Positions 45,404 to 56,020 of a stretch of 64,000 bases of DNA are shown piece after piece; positions within the stretch are counted from its first letter, which is position 1, and every line of letters begins with the position of its first letter. Below the pieces are notes generated by a model, which saw only the letters and a program-made list of their open reading frames with translations, searched no databases and was not told where the DNA came from. Source of the DNA: Aliarcobacter sp. GTDB taxonomy: Bacteria > Campylobacterota > Campylobacteria > Campylobacterales > Arcobacteraceae. A program made the position numbers and the translations under genes. The DNA lies in the NCBI GenBank assembly GCA_028688995.1, contig JAQTXB010000014.1, positions 1 to 64,000 on the forward strand, given 5' to 3'.

Positions 45404-46869
45404 TGTCTAAAGTAACAACTATTATCGACATTGGGTCTAACTCAATGCGAATGGTTGTACTACAAAAAAGTAGCAGATTCGCATTTAGTTTAATAAATGA
45501 AACGAAAAGTAAGGTAAAAATATCTGAAGGTTGCTATGAAAATGGTGGAAATCTACAAGAAATTCCTATGCAAAGAGCATATGAATCTTTAAAATCTTTT
45601 TTAAATATATCCAATGCATTAAAATCAAGAAAAATCATTTGTGTTGCAACATCAGCTTTAAGAGATGCACCTAATTCAAATATATTTATTTCTAGAATCA
45701 AAAAAGATTTAGGATTAAATATAAAAGTTATTGATGGTGAAAAAGAGGCTTATTATGGTGGAGTTGCTGCGTTAAACTTACTTCATGATGATACTTTTGT
45801 TACAGTTGATATTGGTGGAGGTTCTACTGAATTTTGTTTTGTAAAAAATGGAAAAATAGAAAAATCAATATCTTTAAATATTGGAACAGTTAGAATAAAA
45901 GAGCTTTATTTTAATAAAGAAGATATAGAAGGTGCTAAAAAAAACATTTTAGATAATTTAAAAAGTATTTTTAATTTAGATGTGGAAATTCCAAAAAAAG
46001 TTGTAGGAATTGGTGGAAGTATTAGAGCCTTATCAAAAATGATAATGACTAATAATGAATACCCTTTAGATATTTTACATGGATATACATACCAAGTAAA
46101 AAAAGAGTTCTCTTTATTTGAAAAAATAATTGAAGCAAGAAATAGTGATGAATTAAAATCATTAGGTGTAAAAAAAGATAGATTTGATACTATAAAAGAG
46201 GGTGCATTTATATTTAAAACTATTTTAGATGAACTTTCTATATCTGAAGTTATAACTTCAGGAGCTGGAGTTAGAGAAGGTGCATATCTAAGTGATTTAT
46301 TAAGAAATTCTAATCATAAATTTCCTGCTAATTTTAACGTAAGTGTTAGATCTTTGCTTGATAGATTTGAAATTGATCAAAAACAAAGTGCATTTATGGG
46401 AAATAATGCAGCAAAAATATTTGATATATTAAAACCAATGCATAATTTAGATAATAAGTATAAATCATTATTAGTTGTATCTTCTAAACTTCACTCTATT
46501 GGTTCAATGTTAAATTTTTATAAATCAAATGATAATGCTTTTGATTTTATTTTAAATGGTTTAAATTATGATTTTTTACACACTTCAAGGGTTGTTGTAG
46601 CCCATACAATTAAGTTTTCAAAAAAATCACTTCCAAATAAATCAGATATTTTAAAATATGAAGAGCTTTTACCATCACTTAATGTAATGCAATGGATGTC
46701 TTTTATGATTTCATTAAATATTGCAATAAATCATGATTTTTCAAGACCAAAAGTCTCTTATGAACTTCAAAATAATGTACTTAAAATAGCTTTATCAAAT
46801 AACTCTTTTTTAATTAAATCAAATATTGACAAGTTAGAAAGTCCTGAAGATTTAATTGTAGAGTTGTAA
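45403..46869 (+). CDS. ppx: Ppx/GppA exopolyphosphatase/pppGpp phosphohydrolase
   Basis: 488 residues. The ASKHA-fold ATPase/phosphatase core shows IDIGSNSMRMVV, ATSALRDAPN, VDIGGGSTEFCF and VVGIGGSIRALSKM. A C-terminal helical HD-type domain extends from about 310 on. Enzymes of this family degrade polyphosphate and/or pppGpp. Starts with ATG overlapping the ferredoxin stop. The role is clear, the substrate preference is not. It leads into waaC one base later. Confidence 0.93.
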
Positions 46870-46870
46870 T

Positions 46871-47881
46871 ATGAAAGAAATTAAATACAATAGAATAGCT
46901 ATTGTAAAGTTATCAGCAATGGGTGATATTATTCATGCAATGGTAGCTTTACAATATATAAAAAAAAACTATCCAAAATTGCAAATAGATTGGTTTGTTG
47001 AAAGCTCTTTTGCTCAGGTATTAAAATACAATGAAGATATAGATAATATATATGAAGTTAATTTAAAGAGTATAAAAAAAGATAAAAATAAATTATTTCA
47101 ACAAATTAAACTTATAAATCAGTTTTCTAAAAATAAATATGATTTAGTAATTGATGCCCAAGGTTTAATAAAATCAGCAATAGTTTCAAAAATATTAGGT
47201 AAAAATATTGCAGGTTTTGATAAAAATTCTATTAGAGAAAAACTTGCTTCTATTTTTTACAATATAAAAATAAATATTCCCTATGAGAGTAATACTATTG
47301 ATAGAAATGCTAGAATATTATCTGAGCCTTTAAATTTTAATATTACAAAAGAAGAGATACTTAATAAAAAAGCTTTTTTGTTCTATAAAAATGAAGAGAA
47401 TTTTATATATCAATTTTTAAGAGATGATAAAAAGAATATACTTTTTGTTATTGGTTCAACTTGGGAAAGTAGAAATTATCCAAAAGAAAAATTTGCAAAT
47501 ATTGCAAATGAACTTAAAGAAAATGTAATTGTTATTTGGGGAACTGAAGAAGAAAAAGAGAAAGCAGATTTTATTTCTAAAAGTTCAGAATATGCAAAAG
47601 TATTGCCAAAATGTAATTTAAATAGTTTAAAAGCATTAATATCAAAATGTGATTTAGTAATAGGAAATGATACTGGTCCTACTCATATGGCTTGGGCTTT
47701 AAATATCCCATCTATTACAATTTTTGGCCCAACACCAACTAACAGAATTTATGAAACAAACATAAATAAATTTGTAAAATCAAGTTCAAAAGTTAATCCA
47801 TTAAAGTTAAACAAGAATGATTTTTCAATAAATGAAATTAAAGAAGAAGAAATTATTACAATTGCAAAGAGTTTATTATGA
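46871..47881 (+). CDS. waaC: LPS heptosyltransferase I WaaC
   Basis: 336 residues of the GT9 fold. The N-terminus IAIVKLSAMGDIIHAMVALQ carries the D-x-x-H-type active-site segment of WaaC. VIDAQGLIKSAIVSKI and GNDTGPTHMAWALNIPSITIFGP form the ADP-heptose site. It adds the first L-glycero-D-manno-heptose to Kdo of lipid A, at the inner face of the cytoplasmic membrane. The stop overlaps the lpxL-like start by four bases, a usual waaC-lpxL order in Campylobacterota. Confidence 0.93.
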   Translation: MKEIKYNRIAIVKLSAMGDIIHAMVALQYIKKNYPKLQIDWFVESSFAQVLKYNEDIDNIYEVNLKSIKKDKNKLFQQIKLINQFSKNKYDLVIDAQGLIKSAIVSKILGKNIAGFDKNSIREKLASIFYNIKINIPYESNTIDRNARILSEPLNFNITKEEILNKKAFLFYKNEENFIYQFLRDDKKNILFVIGSTWESRNYPKEKFANIANELKENVIVIWGTEEEKEKADFISKSSEYAKVLPKCNLNSLKALISKCDLVIGNDTGPTHMAWALNIPSITIFGPTPTNRIYETNINKFVKSSSKVNPLKLNKNDFSINEIKEEEIITIAKSLL

Positions 47882-48768
47882 TTGATTATATTTATTTAAT
47901 ATCTTTTTATATATTTAGATTTTTTGTTAGAATTATCCCAAAAATAATTTTAGATAAGTTCTTAAATATGTTTGCTTTTTTTGCATATGTTATTGATACA
48001 AAACATAGAAAAATTGCAAAAGTTAATATTGATTTAGCATATGAAAATAGAATAACAGAAGATGAAAAAACTCAAATTATAAAAAAGTGTTATAAAAATC
48101 TATTATATACTCTTGTGGATTTTGTTAAAAATCAAGGGGCTTCTAAAGAGGAAATCTTAGGAAAAGTTACTTTTTTAAATAGTGAAATATTAGAAAATGC
48201 ATTAAAAGATGGTAAAAAAATCATTATGCTGACAGCTCATTATGGTAATTGGGAATTATTGTCATTAAGTGTTGCTGCAAAATTTACACCTATTTCAATT
48301 GTTGGAAGAGATTTAGATTCAAAAGTAATGAATAAGATTTTAACAAAAAATCGTGAACAATTTGATGTTGAACTTTTAAGTAAAACAGGTGCAATGAAAG
48401 GTATGGTAAAAGCATTAAAAAATAATCGTCCAATAGGTTTATTAGTTGATCAAAATACCAGTGATTCAGAAGGCCTTTTAATAGACTTTTTTGGTAAAAA
48501 AGCAAGACATACTCCCTCTGCTGCAATATTAGCAAAGAAATTTGATGCAATAATAATTCCAACATTTATTTCAACCTATGATAATCATAAGTCATATGAA
48601 GTTAAATTTTATGAGCCAATAGTTTTAGAAGAAAATGATGATTATTTAATAAAATGTGTGCAAGAGCAAGCTAATATTACTCAAAAAGTAATAGAAAATA
48701 AACCAGAAGAATGGTTCTGGCTTCACAAAAGATGGAAAAATCAATATGAGTATTTATACAAAAAATAA
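47878..48768 (+). CDS. lpxL: Lipid A biosynthesis acyltransferase (LpxL/HtrB-like)
   Basis: 296 residues. An N-terminal hydrophobic helix anchors it in the inner membrane. LTAHYGNWELLSL gives the H-x4-E/D-type catalytic pair of the LpxL family. Further motifs are PISIVGRDLDSK, IGLLVDQNT and FFGKKARHTPSAA. It transfers a secondary acyl chain from acyl-ACP to the Kdo2-lipid A precursor. It belongs with waaC and the downstream LPS genes. Which acyl chain it uses cannot be read here. Confidence 0.9.
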   Translation: MIDYIYLISFYIFRFFVRIIPKIILDKFLNMFAFFAYVIDTKHRKIAKVNIDLAYENRITEDEKTQIIKKCYKNLLYTLVDFVKNQGASKEEILGKVTFLNSEILENALKDGKKIIMLTAHYGNWELLSLSVAAKFTPISIVGRDLDSKVMNKILTKNREQFDVELLSKTGAMKGMVKALKNNRPIGLLVDQNTSDSEGLLIDFFGKKARHTPSAAILAKKFDAIIIPTFISTYDNHKSYEVKFYEPIVLEENDDYLIKCVQEQANITQKVIENKPEEWFWLHKRWKNQYEYLYKK

Positions 48769-48795
48769 ATAAATTTTTTGTAAGTAAAAAATAGA

Positions 48796-48801
48796 TATAC
48801 T
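48796..48801 (+). promoter_or_regulatory. -10 element of the ugd operon
   Basis: TATACT, predicted start near 48808, AGGAT ribosome site at 48820-48824, then the ATG at 48829. It separates the LPS core genes from the nucleotide-sugar genes. Confidence 0.4.
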
Positions 48802-48828
48802 AAGAGTATATATATATTTAGGATTAGT

Positions 48829-49998
48829 ATGAAAATAGCAATAGCAGGGACGGGATACGTAGGATTGTCAAATGGTATCTTGTTGTCACAAAATAATGAA
48901 GTAGTTGCACTTGATATAATTCCTGAGAAAGTAGAATTAATAAATAATAAAAAATCTCCAATAGAAGATAGAGAAATAGAAGAGTATCTTTTAAGAGATG
49001 ACTTAAATTTTAAAGCAACTTTGGATAAAAGTGAAGCATATACAAATGCTGACTTTGTAATAATAGCAACACCAACAGATTATGATGAAAAAACAAATTA
49101 TTTTAATACAAAATCGATAGAGTATGTAATAGCGGATGTTTTAGAAATAAATCCAAATGCAGTAATGATAATAAAATCAACAATTCCTGTAGGTTATACA
49201 AAAAGTTTAAGAGAGAGATTTAATACTCAAAATATCATATTTTCTCCTGAGTTTTTAAGAGAAGGAAAAGCATTATTTGATAATCTGCACCCAAGTAGAA
49301 TAATTGTAGGTGAAAAATCAAAAAGAGCAGAAGTGTTTGCAAATCTTCTTGCACAAGGTGCTATAAAAAAAGATATTCCTATTCTTTTTACTGATTCAAC
49401 AGAAGCAGAAGCTGTAAAGCTGTTTTCAAATACATACCTTGCAATGAGAGTTGCATACTTTAATGAATTAGACTCTTATGCACAAACACATGATTTAGAT
49501 ACTAAACAGATAATTGAGGGAGTGGGATTAGATCCACGAATTGGAAATCATTATAATAATCCATCTTTTGGATATGGTGGATATTGTTTACCAAAAGATA
49601 CAAAACAACTATTGGCAAATTACTCAGAAGTACCAAGTAATCTAATAGAAGCAATAGTAAAATCAAATTCTACAAGAAAAGATTTTATAGCGGATAGTAT
49701 AATAGCTAAAAAACCTAAAATAGTTGGTGTTTATAGACTAATTATGAAAGAAGGAAGTGATAACTTTAGAAGTAGTGCAATTCAAGGAATCATGAAACGA
49801 ATAAAAGCAAAAGGTATAGAAGTAGTAGTTTATGAACCAGTTTTAAAAGAGGATAATTTTTATAACTCAAGAGTGATAAAAGATTTAGATGAATTTAAAG
49901 AGATTTCAGATGTAATAATAGCAAATAGAGTTTCAGAGAATTTAAAAGATGTATTAGAAAAAATATATACAAGAGATATATTTAATAGTGATAGTTGA
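48829..49998 (+). CDS. ugd: UDP-glucose 6-dehydrogenase
   Basis: 389 residues, family length. It oxidises UDP-glucose to UDP-glucuronate with two NAD+. The NAD-binding motif is [19 protein letters not shown], the hinge is [20 protein letters not shown], and the catalytic Cys lies in [12 protein letters not shown]. It is the first of three adjoining sugar-nucleotide genes and precedes a uronate epimerase. UDP-glucuronate made here is the likely feed for it. Confidence 0.92.
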   Translation: MKIAIAGTGYVGLSNGILLSQNNEVVALDIIPEKVELINNKKSPIEDREIEEYLLRDDLNFKATLDKSEAYTNADFVIIATPTDYDEKTNYFNTKSIEYVIADVLEINPNAVMIIKSTIPVGYTKSLRERFNTQNIIFSPEFLREGKALFDNLHPSRIIVGEKSKRAEVFANLLAQGAIKKDIPILFTDSTEAEAVKLFSNTYLAMRVAYFNELDSYAQTHDLDTKQIIEGVGLDPRIGNHYNNPSFGYGGYCLPKDTKQLLANYSEVPSNLIEAIVKSNSTRKDFIADSIIAKKPKIVGVYRLIMKEGSDNFRSSAIQGIMKRIKAKGIEVVVYEPVLKEDNFYNSRVIKDLDEFKEISDVIIANRVSENLKDVLEKIYTRDIFNSDS

Positions 49999-50015
49999 AA
50001 AGGAATAAGTTTTTT

Positions 50016-51092
50016 ATGAAAATATTAGTAACAGGAACAGCAGGATTTATAGGAAGTCATTTAGCAATAAAATTACTTGAAAGAGGTGATGAAGTAATTG
50101 GACTTGATAATATAAATGATTACTATGACCAAAATGTAAAATATGGAAGACTTCAAAGAGGTGGAATTATAGACTCTTTAGAAGAGGGCAAAGATATAAC
50201 ATATGGAAAGTTAATAACTTCAAAAACAAATCCTAAATATAAATTTATAAAATTAAATCTTGAAGATAAAGATGCTATGATGAATCTTTTTGCACAAGAA
50301 AAATTTGATGCAGTTTGTAATTTAGCAGCTCAAGCTGGAGTTAGATATAGCTTGACAAACCCTGATGCATATATGGATAGTAATATTATAGGATTTATGA
50401 ATATTCTTGAATCTTGTAGACACAATAATGTAAAAAATTTATCATATGCAAGTAGTTCATCTGTATATGGATTAAATGAAGAGTTACCTTTTAGTACAAA
50501 TCATAATGTTGATCATCCAATATCTCTTTATGCCGCAAGTAAGAAATCAAATGAATTAATGGCTCATACATATAGTCATCTTTTTGGAATATCTACAACA
50601 GGTCTGCGATTTTTTACTGTTTATGGACCATGGGGAAGACCTGACATGGCCCTCTTCCTTTTCACAAAAGCAGCACTTGAAGGTAAAAAAATAGATGTAT
50701 TTAATAATGGTGAAATGTTAAGAGATTTTACATATATTGATGATATTGTTGAGGGTATTATTCGAGTTATTGATAATCCAGCAAAAAAAGATCAATCTTG
50801 GAATGGAAAAACAGGTCAAGTATCAACTTCAAGTGCTCCATATAAAATTTATAATATTGGGAATAATAATCCAGTAAAATTAATGGATTTTATTACTGCA
50901 ATTGAAAATAAGTTAGGTCTAACTATAGAAAAAAATATGATGCCAATTCAAGCGGGAGATGTTCCAGCAACATTTGCTGATGTGACAGATTTAGTAGAAG
51001 ATTTAGGTTATAAACCAGAGACTTCTGTACAAGAAGGTATAAATAATTTTATAGATTGGTATTTAGATTTTTTTAAATATAATAAACAATAA
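50016..51092 (+). CDS. NAD-dependent epimerase, probably UDP-glucuronate 4-epimerase
   Basis: About 358 residues from the ATG at 50016, chosen because AAAAGGAATA lies just before it. An upstream TTG at 49995 would add seven residues. The SDR signature is [20 protein letters not shown], catalytic [18 protein letters not shown] with the Tyr-x3-Lys pair and [10 protein letters not shown]. It has the extended substrate loop [17 protein letters not shown] common in UDP-GlcA 4-epimerases. Its neighbour ugd makes UDP-GlcA, so UDP-galacturonate is the expected product. Confidence 0.85.
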   Translation: MKILVTGTAGFIGSHLAIKLLERGDEVIGLDNINDYYDQNVKYGRLQRGGIIDSLEEGKDITYGKLITSKTNPKYKFIKLNLEDKDAMMNLFAQEKFDAVCNLAAQAGVRYSLTNPDAYMDSNIIGFMNILESCRHNNVKNLSYASSSSVYGLNEELPFSTNHNVDHPISLYAASKKSNELMAHTYSHLFGISTTGLRFFTVYGPWGRPDMALFLFTKAALEGKKIDVFNNGEMLRDFTYIDDIVEGIIRVIDNPAKKDQSWNGKTGQVSTSSAPYKIYNIGNNNPVKLMDFITAIENKLGLTIEKNMMPIQAGDVPATFADVTDLVEDLGYKPETSVQEGINNFIDWYLDFFKYNKQ

Positions 51093-51105
51093 GGAACGTT
51101 AATAA

Positions 51106-52353
51106 ATGAATAAAATTTGTATAATAGGATTAGGATACGTAGGACTTCCTTTAGCACATGCATTCTCTTTTAAATATGAAGTAGTAGGATTTGATATTTC
51201 AAAATGGAGAATAGATGAACTATCAAGTGGGTATGATAGAACACTTGAACTTTCAAAAGAACAAGTTTCAGAAGCTATAAAAAATGGAATGAAATTTTCT
51301 TTAGATATTAATGATATTAAAGATTGTAATATTTATATAGTTACTGTTCCTACTCCAATTGATAAAAATAAAAGACCTGACTTAACACCTTTAATTAAAG
51401 CTAGTGAAACAATTGGAAAAGTTTTAAAAAAAGATGATATTGTTATTTATGAATCAACTGTTTACCCTGGTGCTACAGAAGAAGAGTGTGTTCCTGTTTT
51501 AGAGAAATTCTCAGGAATGACTTTTAATAAAGATTTCTTTTGTGGGTACTCACCTGAAAGAATTAATCCAGGAGATAAAGAGCATACAGTTACAAAAATT
51601 CTAAAAGTAACTTCTGGTTCAACACCTCAAATTGGTCAAAAAGTAAATGAATTATATGCAAGTATTATAACAGCCGGAACTCACCTAGCCCCAACAATAA
51701 AAGTAGCAGAAGCAGCAAAAGTAATTGAAAATTCTCAAAGAGATATTAATATTGCTTTTGTAAATGAATTAGCAATTATTTTTAATAAACTAGGTATCAA
51801 TACAAATGATGTATTAGCAGCAGCTGGAACAAAATGGAATTTCCTTCCATTTAGACCAGGTCTTGTAGGAGGACACTGTATTGGTGTAGATCCATATTAT
51901 TTAACTCATAAAGCTCAAAGTATAGGTTATAACCCAGAAATTATCCTAGCTGGAAGAAGACTAAATGATAATATGGGAATTTATGTTGCTAATCAAGTAA
52001 TTAAATTAATGATTAAAAAAGGTCATAAAATAGAAGGTTCAAAAGTTTTAGTTCTTGGTATCACATTTAAAGAGAATTGCCCAGATATAAGAAATAGTAG
52101 AGTAATAGATGTAATAGAAGAACTACAAGAATTTGGATGTAATATTGATGTTTTTGATCCATGGGCAGATAAAGATGAAGTAAAACATGAATATAATTTG
52201 GAATTAACACCTGAATTAGATGCAAAAAAATATGAAGCAATAGTGTTGGCCGTAGCTCATAATGAATTTAAAAAACTTGAAATTAAACCAACAAATGAAA
52301 TTGTAGTTTATGATATAAAAGGTATTTTTACCGATACTGATGGAAGATTGTAA
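51106..52353 (+). CDS. UDP-N-acetylhexosamine dehydrogenase (TviB/WbpA type)
   Basis: 415 residues. It resembles the UDP-GlcNAc/UDP-GalNAc 6-dehydrogenases used for uronic acid sugars of polysaccharides. Motifs are [17 protein letters not shown] at the start, [31 protein letters not shown] and the catalytic [19 protein letters not shown]. The [10 protein letters not shown] motif separates it from ugd. Fourteen bases after the epimerase. It provides a second oxidised sugar nucleotide. Confidence 0.85.
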   Translation: MNKICIIGLGYVGLPLAHAFSFKYEVVGFDISKWRIDELSSGYDRTLELSKEQVSEAIKNGMKFSLDINDIKDCNIYIVTVPTPIDKNKRPDLTPLIKASETIGKVLKKDDIVIYESTVYPGATEEECVPVLEKFSGMTFNKDFFCGYSPERINPGDKEHTVTKILKVTSGSTPQIGQKVNELYASIITAGTHLAPTIKVAEAAKVIENSQRDINIAFVNELAIIFNKLGINTNDVLAAAGTKWNFLPFRPGLVGGHCIGVDPYYLTHKAQSIGYNPEIILAGRRLNDNMGIYVANQVIKLMIKKGHKIEGSKVLVLGITFKENCPDIRNSRVIDVIEELQEFGCNIDVFDPWADKDEVKHEYNLELTPELDAKKYEAIVLAVAHNEFKKLEIKPTNEIVVYDIKGIFTDTDGRL

Positions 52354-52401
52354 TAAAAAATAGTATATAAATAAAGTTATATATTATTTTGAAAGGATTT
52401 T

Positions 52402-53109
52402 ATGGAAACAAATAAATTATCAGTCGTGATTATTACTAAGAATGAAGAGAATTTTATAACTGATGCCATAAAATCATCATTATTTGCCGACGAAGTTATT
52501 ATTTTAGATAGTGGTTCTATTGATAGAACTTGTGAAATTGCAAAAGAACTTGGTGCAAAAGTTTATCAAAATGAATGGCTTGGTTTTGGTCCACAGAAAA
52601 ATCGAGCTGTTGAATTAGCAAAAAATGATTGGGTTTTTGTTCTTGATAGTGATGAACGAATCACAGAAGAATTGAAAAATGAAATAGTTACTACTTTAAA
52701 GGAACCTTTTTCAAATGGATATTTTATTGCCAGATTAAATAACTTTTTTGGTAAAAATATTAAAAATTGTGGACTATATCCAGATTATTCTATTCGATTA
52801 TTCAATAAGAATTATGGAAAGTTTAATGATGTTAGTGTTCATGAAAGTGTTCAATTAACTTCAAAAGCAGCTCACTTGAAAAATCATATGATACACTTAG
52901 CTTATGATAGTATTGAAGAGTTTATCCAAAAACAAAATAGATACTCATCTTTAAATCATAAGAAAAAATCATTGATTAAAGCAATAATAAATCCATATTG
53001 GACTTTTTTTAAATTATATATATTAAAAAAAGGTTTTTTAGATGGATGGCATGGTTTTGTTATATCTAAACTTTATGCACAATATACCTTCTGGAAATAT
53101 ATAAAATGA
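52402..53109 (+). CDS. GT2 glycosyltransferase, WaaE/KdtX-like
   Basis: 235 residues. The GT-A core shows LSVVIITKNEENFITDAIKS, ADEVIILDSGSIDRTCEIA and the metal-binding VFVLDSDERI. The segment FGPQKNRAVELAKNDWV and the C-terminal HLAYDSIEEFIQKQNRYS match WaaE-like LPS core beta-glucosyltransferases. It likely adds glucose to the inner core. The stop overlaps the next start by four bases. Confidence 0.85.
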   Translation: METNKLSVVIITKNEENFITDAIKSSLFADEVIILDSGSIDRTCEIAKELGAKVYQNEWLGFGPQKNRAVELAKNDWVFVLDSDERITEELKNEIVTTLKEPFSNGYFIARLNNFFGKNIKNCGLYPDYSIRLFNKNYGKFNDVSVHESVQLTSKAAHLKNHMIHLAYDSIEEFIQKQNRYSSLNHKKKSLIKAIINPYWTFFKLYILKKGFLDGWHGFVISKLYAQYTFWKYIK

Positions 53110-54200
53110 AAATAAATAGTCCTAAAAAGATTTTAATTATGAAGTTTAGAAATATTGGTGACGTGTTATTAACTACTCCTTTAATTAAGAATTTAAAATT
53201 AAATTATTCTGATGCTACAATTGATATTGCTGTAAATAAAGGTTGCGAAGATATGGTGACTTTAAATCCATCTCTAAATGATGTGATTATTTATGATAGA
53301 AATAAAATAAAAAAGCAAAGTATTTTAAAAAGATTAAAAGATGAATTCTCTTTTGCCTACAAAATTAGAAAAAATAAATATGATTTGATTATTAATACTA
53401 CAAAAGGTGATAGAGGAGCTCAATTAGCACTTATTAGTGGAGCAAAAACTAAAATTGGTTATAAATCTAATAGTAAATTTGATAAAGTTTTTGATATATA
53501 TTTACCTAAACAAGAGTTTCGTCACACTTTGGAGATGGATTTAGATACATTAAAGGCTTTAGAGCTAGAAACTTTTGAGAAAAAAGTTGAGATATTTTGG
53601 TCAGAAAAAGATGAAGAAAAAGTAAAAGAAATTTTGTCTAAGAATAATTTAGAAAATCAAGATTTTATTCATATTCATCCTGTATCTAGATGGTTGTTTA
53701 AATGTATAAATGATAGAACAATGGCAAATATAATTGATTTTTGTGAACTAGAATTAAATAAAAGAGTTATATTAACTGCTGCTCCTATAAAAGAAGAGAT
53801 GGATAAACTAAACTCTATTATGAATTTATGTAAAAGTAAACCTTTAAACTTTGGAGGATTATTTACTTTGAAACAAACAGCTTGTTTGAATAAAAAAGCA
53901 AAAGCTTTCATCGGAGTTGATACTTCAATAATGCATATAAGTGCTGCAAATGATATTCCTGTTTTAGCATTTTTTGGACCAAGTGGAACTGACCATTGGG
54001 GCCCTTGGGATAATGAATCTTTTGAAAGTGGATATACAAAAAGAAATGGTTATCAAACAATGGGTAAACATAGAGTTATTGCAGAATCAAGAGATTGTCA
54101 ACCTTGTGGAAAAGATGGATGTAATGGTTCAAAAATAAGTGATTGTTTAATGAATTTAGATATGCAGTTAATTAAAAATAATATAAAAGAGATGGTATAA
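53106..54200 (+). CDS. GT9 heptosyltransferase, WaaQ-like
   Basis: 364 residues. N-terminus ILIMKFRNIGDVLLTTPLIK; HIHPVSRWLFKCINDRTMAN and FIGVDTSIMHISAANDIPVL match the heptosyltransferase III (WaaQ) branch rather than WaaC. Near the C-terminus RDCQPCGKDGCNGSKISDC holds four Cys, also seen in WaaQ proteins. It probably adds a branch heptose to the core. Adjoins the GT4 gene directly. Confidence 0.85.
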   Translation: MKINSPKKILIMKFRNIGDVLLTTPLIKNLKLNYSDATIDIAVNKGCEDMVTLNPSLNDVIIYDRNKIKKQSILKRLKDEFSFAYKIRKNKYDLIINTTKGDRGAQLALISGAKTKIGYKSNSKFDKVFDIYLPKQEFRHTLEMDLDTLKALELETFEKKVEIFWSEKDEEKVKEILSKNNLENQDFIHIHPVSRWLFKCINDRTMANIIDFCELELNKRVILTAAPIKEEMDKLNSIMNLCKSKPLNFGGLFTLKQTACLNKKAKAFIGVDTSIMHISAANDIPVLAFFGPSGTDHWGPWDNESFESGYTKRNGYQTMGKHRVIAESRDCQPCGKDGCNGSKISDCLMNLDMQLIKNNIKEMV

Positions 54201-55259
54201 ATGATTAGAGTGCTTGAAATGGAAAGTTCGCGAGGTTGGGGTGGACAAGAAAAAAGAACTGTTAGGTTAGTTAATAATTTACCTGAGAATGAATTTGAAG
54301 TTTTTTGGGCAGTTGAAAAAAATAGTATTTTATATGAAAAAAGAGATGAAATTAATGCTACATTTTTCACATATAAACTAAATAAAATTTATAATATTTT
54401 TACAATTTTCAAGTTAATAAAATTAGTTAATTCAAAAAAGATTAATATTATTTCAACACATTCTGGAAAAGATTCTTGGATTGGAAATATTGTTGGACTT
54501 TTTACAAAAGCAAAAGTTGTAAGAGTTAGACATTTAATTTTACCTATTAAAGGCCCATATAGTTATAATTTAGCTGATAGGGTAGTTACAGTTAGTAATC
54601 AAGTAAAAGAGTACTTAATTTCTCAAGGTGTAAAAAAAGAAAAACTTTTGAATATTTATACAGGAATTGATACAAATAGATTTAATCCAAATATTGAATA
54701 CGATTTAAGAAAAGAGTTAAAACTTTCAAATGATACTGTTTTAATAGGTATTGTTGCTGTGTTACGAGGAGCAAAACAGCATATAAAATTGATTGAAACT
54801 TTTTCAAAAATCAATCATGATAATGTTAAATTATTGATTATTGGTGAGGGTCCAATGAAAGAAGAGATAGAAACTTGTATATCTAACAATGATTTGAAAG
54901 ATAAAGTTTTAATGTTGGGACATAGAGAAGATGTTCATTTGTTATTGCCAAATTTGGATATGTTTTGCCTACCATCAAGACACGAAGCTCTAGGTACAAG
55001 TTTACTTGAAGCTCAAAGTTGTGGAGTTCCTGTATTAGGAAGTAATGTAGGTGGAATACCTGAAGCTTTATGGGATGGGCAAACGGGTTATTTATTTGAT
55101 GATTTTGATGATTTAGAAAAGAAAATTAATGAATTGTTAGAAAACAAAGAAAAGTTACAAGAATTTAAAAATAATTCAAGAAAATTTATTTTAGAAAAAT
55201 TTTCTGTAGAAAAAATGATGGAAGATACAAAAAAACTTTATAGAGAGCTTTGTTTATGA
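54201..55259 (+). CDS. GT4 glycosyltransferase
   Basis: 352 residues of the GT-B fold. The N-terminal acceptor domain opens MIRVLEMESSRGWGGQEKR, the glycine-rich loop of GT4. The donor domain has RHEALGTSLLEAQSCGVPVLG with the E-x7-E motif and GGIPEALWDG. The acceptor and sugar cannot be told. It overlaps the deacetylase by four bases (ATGA). Confidence 0.9.
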   Translation: MIRVLEMESSRGWGGQEKRTVRLVNNLPENEFEVFWAVEKNSILYEKRDEINATFFTYKLNKIYNIFTIFKLIKLVNSKKINIISTHSGKDSWIGNIVGLFTKAKVVRVRHLILPIKGPYSYNLADRVVTVSNQVKEYLISQGVKKEKLLNIYTGIDTNRFNPNIEYDLRKELKLSNDTVLIGIVAVLRGAKQHIKLIETFSKINHDNVKLLIIGEGPMKEEIETCISNNDLKDKVLMLGHREDVHLLLPNLDMFCLPSRHEALGTSLLEAQSCGVPVLGSNVGGIPEALWDGQTGYLFDDFDDLEKKINELLENKEKLQEFKNNSRKFILEKFSVEKMMEDTKKLYRELCL

Positions 55260-56020
55260 GTATTCCTGTTGTAATGTATCATCATGTTTTATCAAAAGAG
55301 AGTTTTATTTCAAGTGGAATAAGCAATTTTGAAAAGCAGATGAAACTACTTTATGATGAAAATTGGAAAACAATCACATCAGAGGAATTTTATTTATTTA
55401 AAAAAAAGAGATTGAAACTTCCTAAAAAATCTGTATTAATTACTTTTGATGATGGATGGAGAGATAATTATGTGTATGCATATCCAATTTTAAAGAAATA
55501 TAATTTAAAAGCTACACTTTTTATTGTAACCCAATGGATTGAAAAAGCCTCAAATGAAGATGATTGTGACTATATTGAGACAAAACATAGCGAGTGTAAA
55601 AGTTTAGTTTCTACAAATCCAAGAAGAGTAATTTGCACATGGGATGAATTAAAAAAAATGAGTGATGTTTTTGATTACCACTCACACACTCATAGTCATT
55701 ATGATAATTATTTTGATCAAACTTCTTTAGAAGATGAGTTTATTAAATCAAAAGAATTAATAAAAAATCGATTAGGATTTGAGGATAAGCAGTTATGTTG
55801 GCCAAGGGGAATATACACAGATGAGTCAGTAAAACTTGCTAATGAAAATAATTTTGAAATCTTATATACAACAAAAAGAGGTATTAATCTATCAGATGAT
55901 AAGCTTTTAGAAATTAAAAGATTTGCAGCAAAAAAAGATGATAAATGGTTGAAAAAGAATCTTTTTATATATTCAAATAATTTAATTGGAAAAATTTATT
56001 CATGGATAAAACCACAATGA
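55256..56020 (+). CDS. Polysaccharide deacetylase (NodB-type)
   Basis: About 254 residues from the ATG at 55256, which overlaps the GT4 stop in an ATGA. The NodB domain has the metal/catalytic segments ITFDDGWRDNYVYAY and FDYHSHTHSHYDNYF (Asp-Asp and His-x3-His). LCWPRGIYTDESVKLA fits the third motif. No signal peptide is evident, so a cytoplasmic N- or O-deacetylation of a sugar on the growing glycan is likely. Followed by a GT9 gene, again with an ATGA overlap. Confidence 0.87.
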   Translation: MSIPVVMYHHVLSKESFISSGISNFEKQMKLLYDENWKTITSEEFYLFKKKRLKLPKKSVLITFDDGWRDNYVYAYPILKKYNLKATLFIVTQWIEKASNEDDCDYIETKHSECKSLVSTNPRRVICTWDELKKMSDVFDYHSHTHSHYDNYFDQTSLEDEFIKSKELIKNRLGFEDKQLCWPRGIYTDESVKLANENNFEILYTTKRGINLSDDKLLEIKRFAAKKDDKWLKKNLFIYSNNLIGKIYSWIKPQ

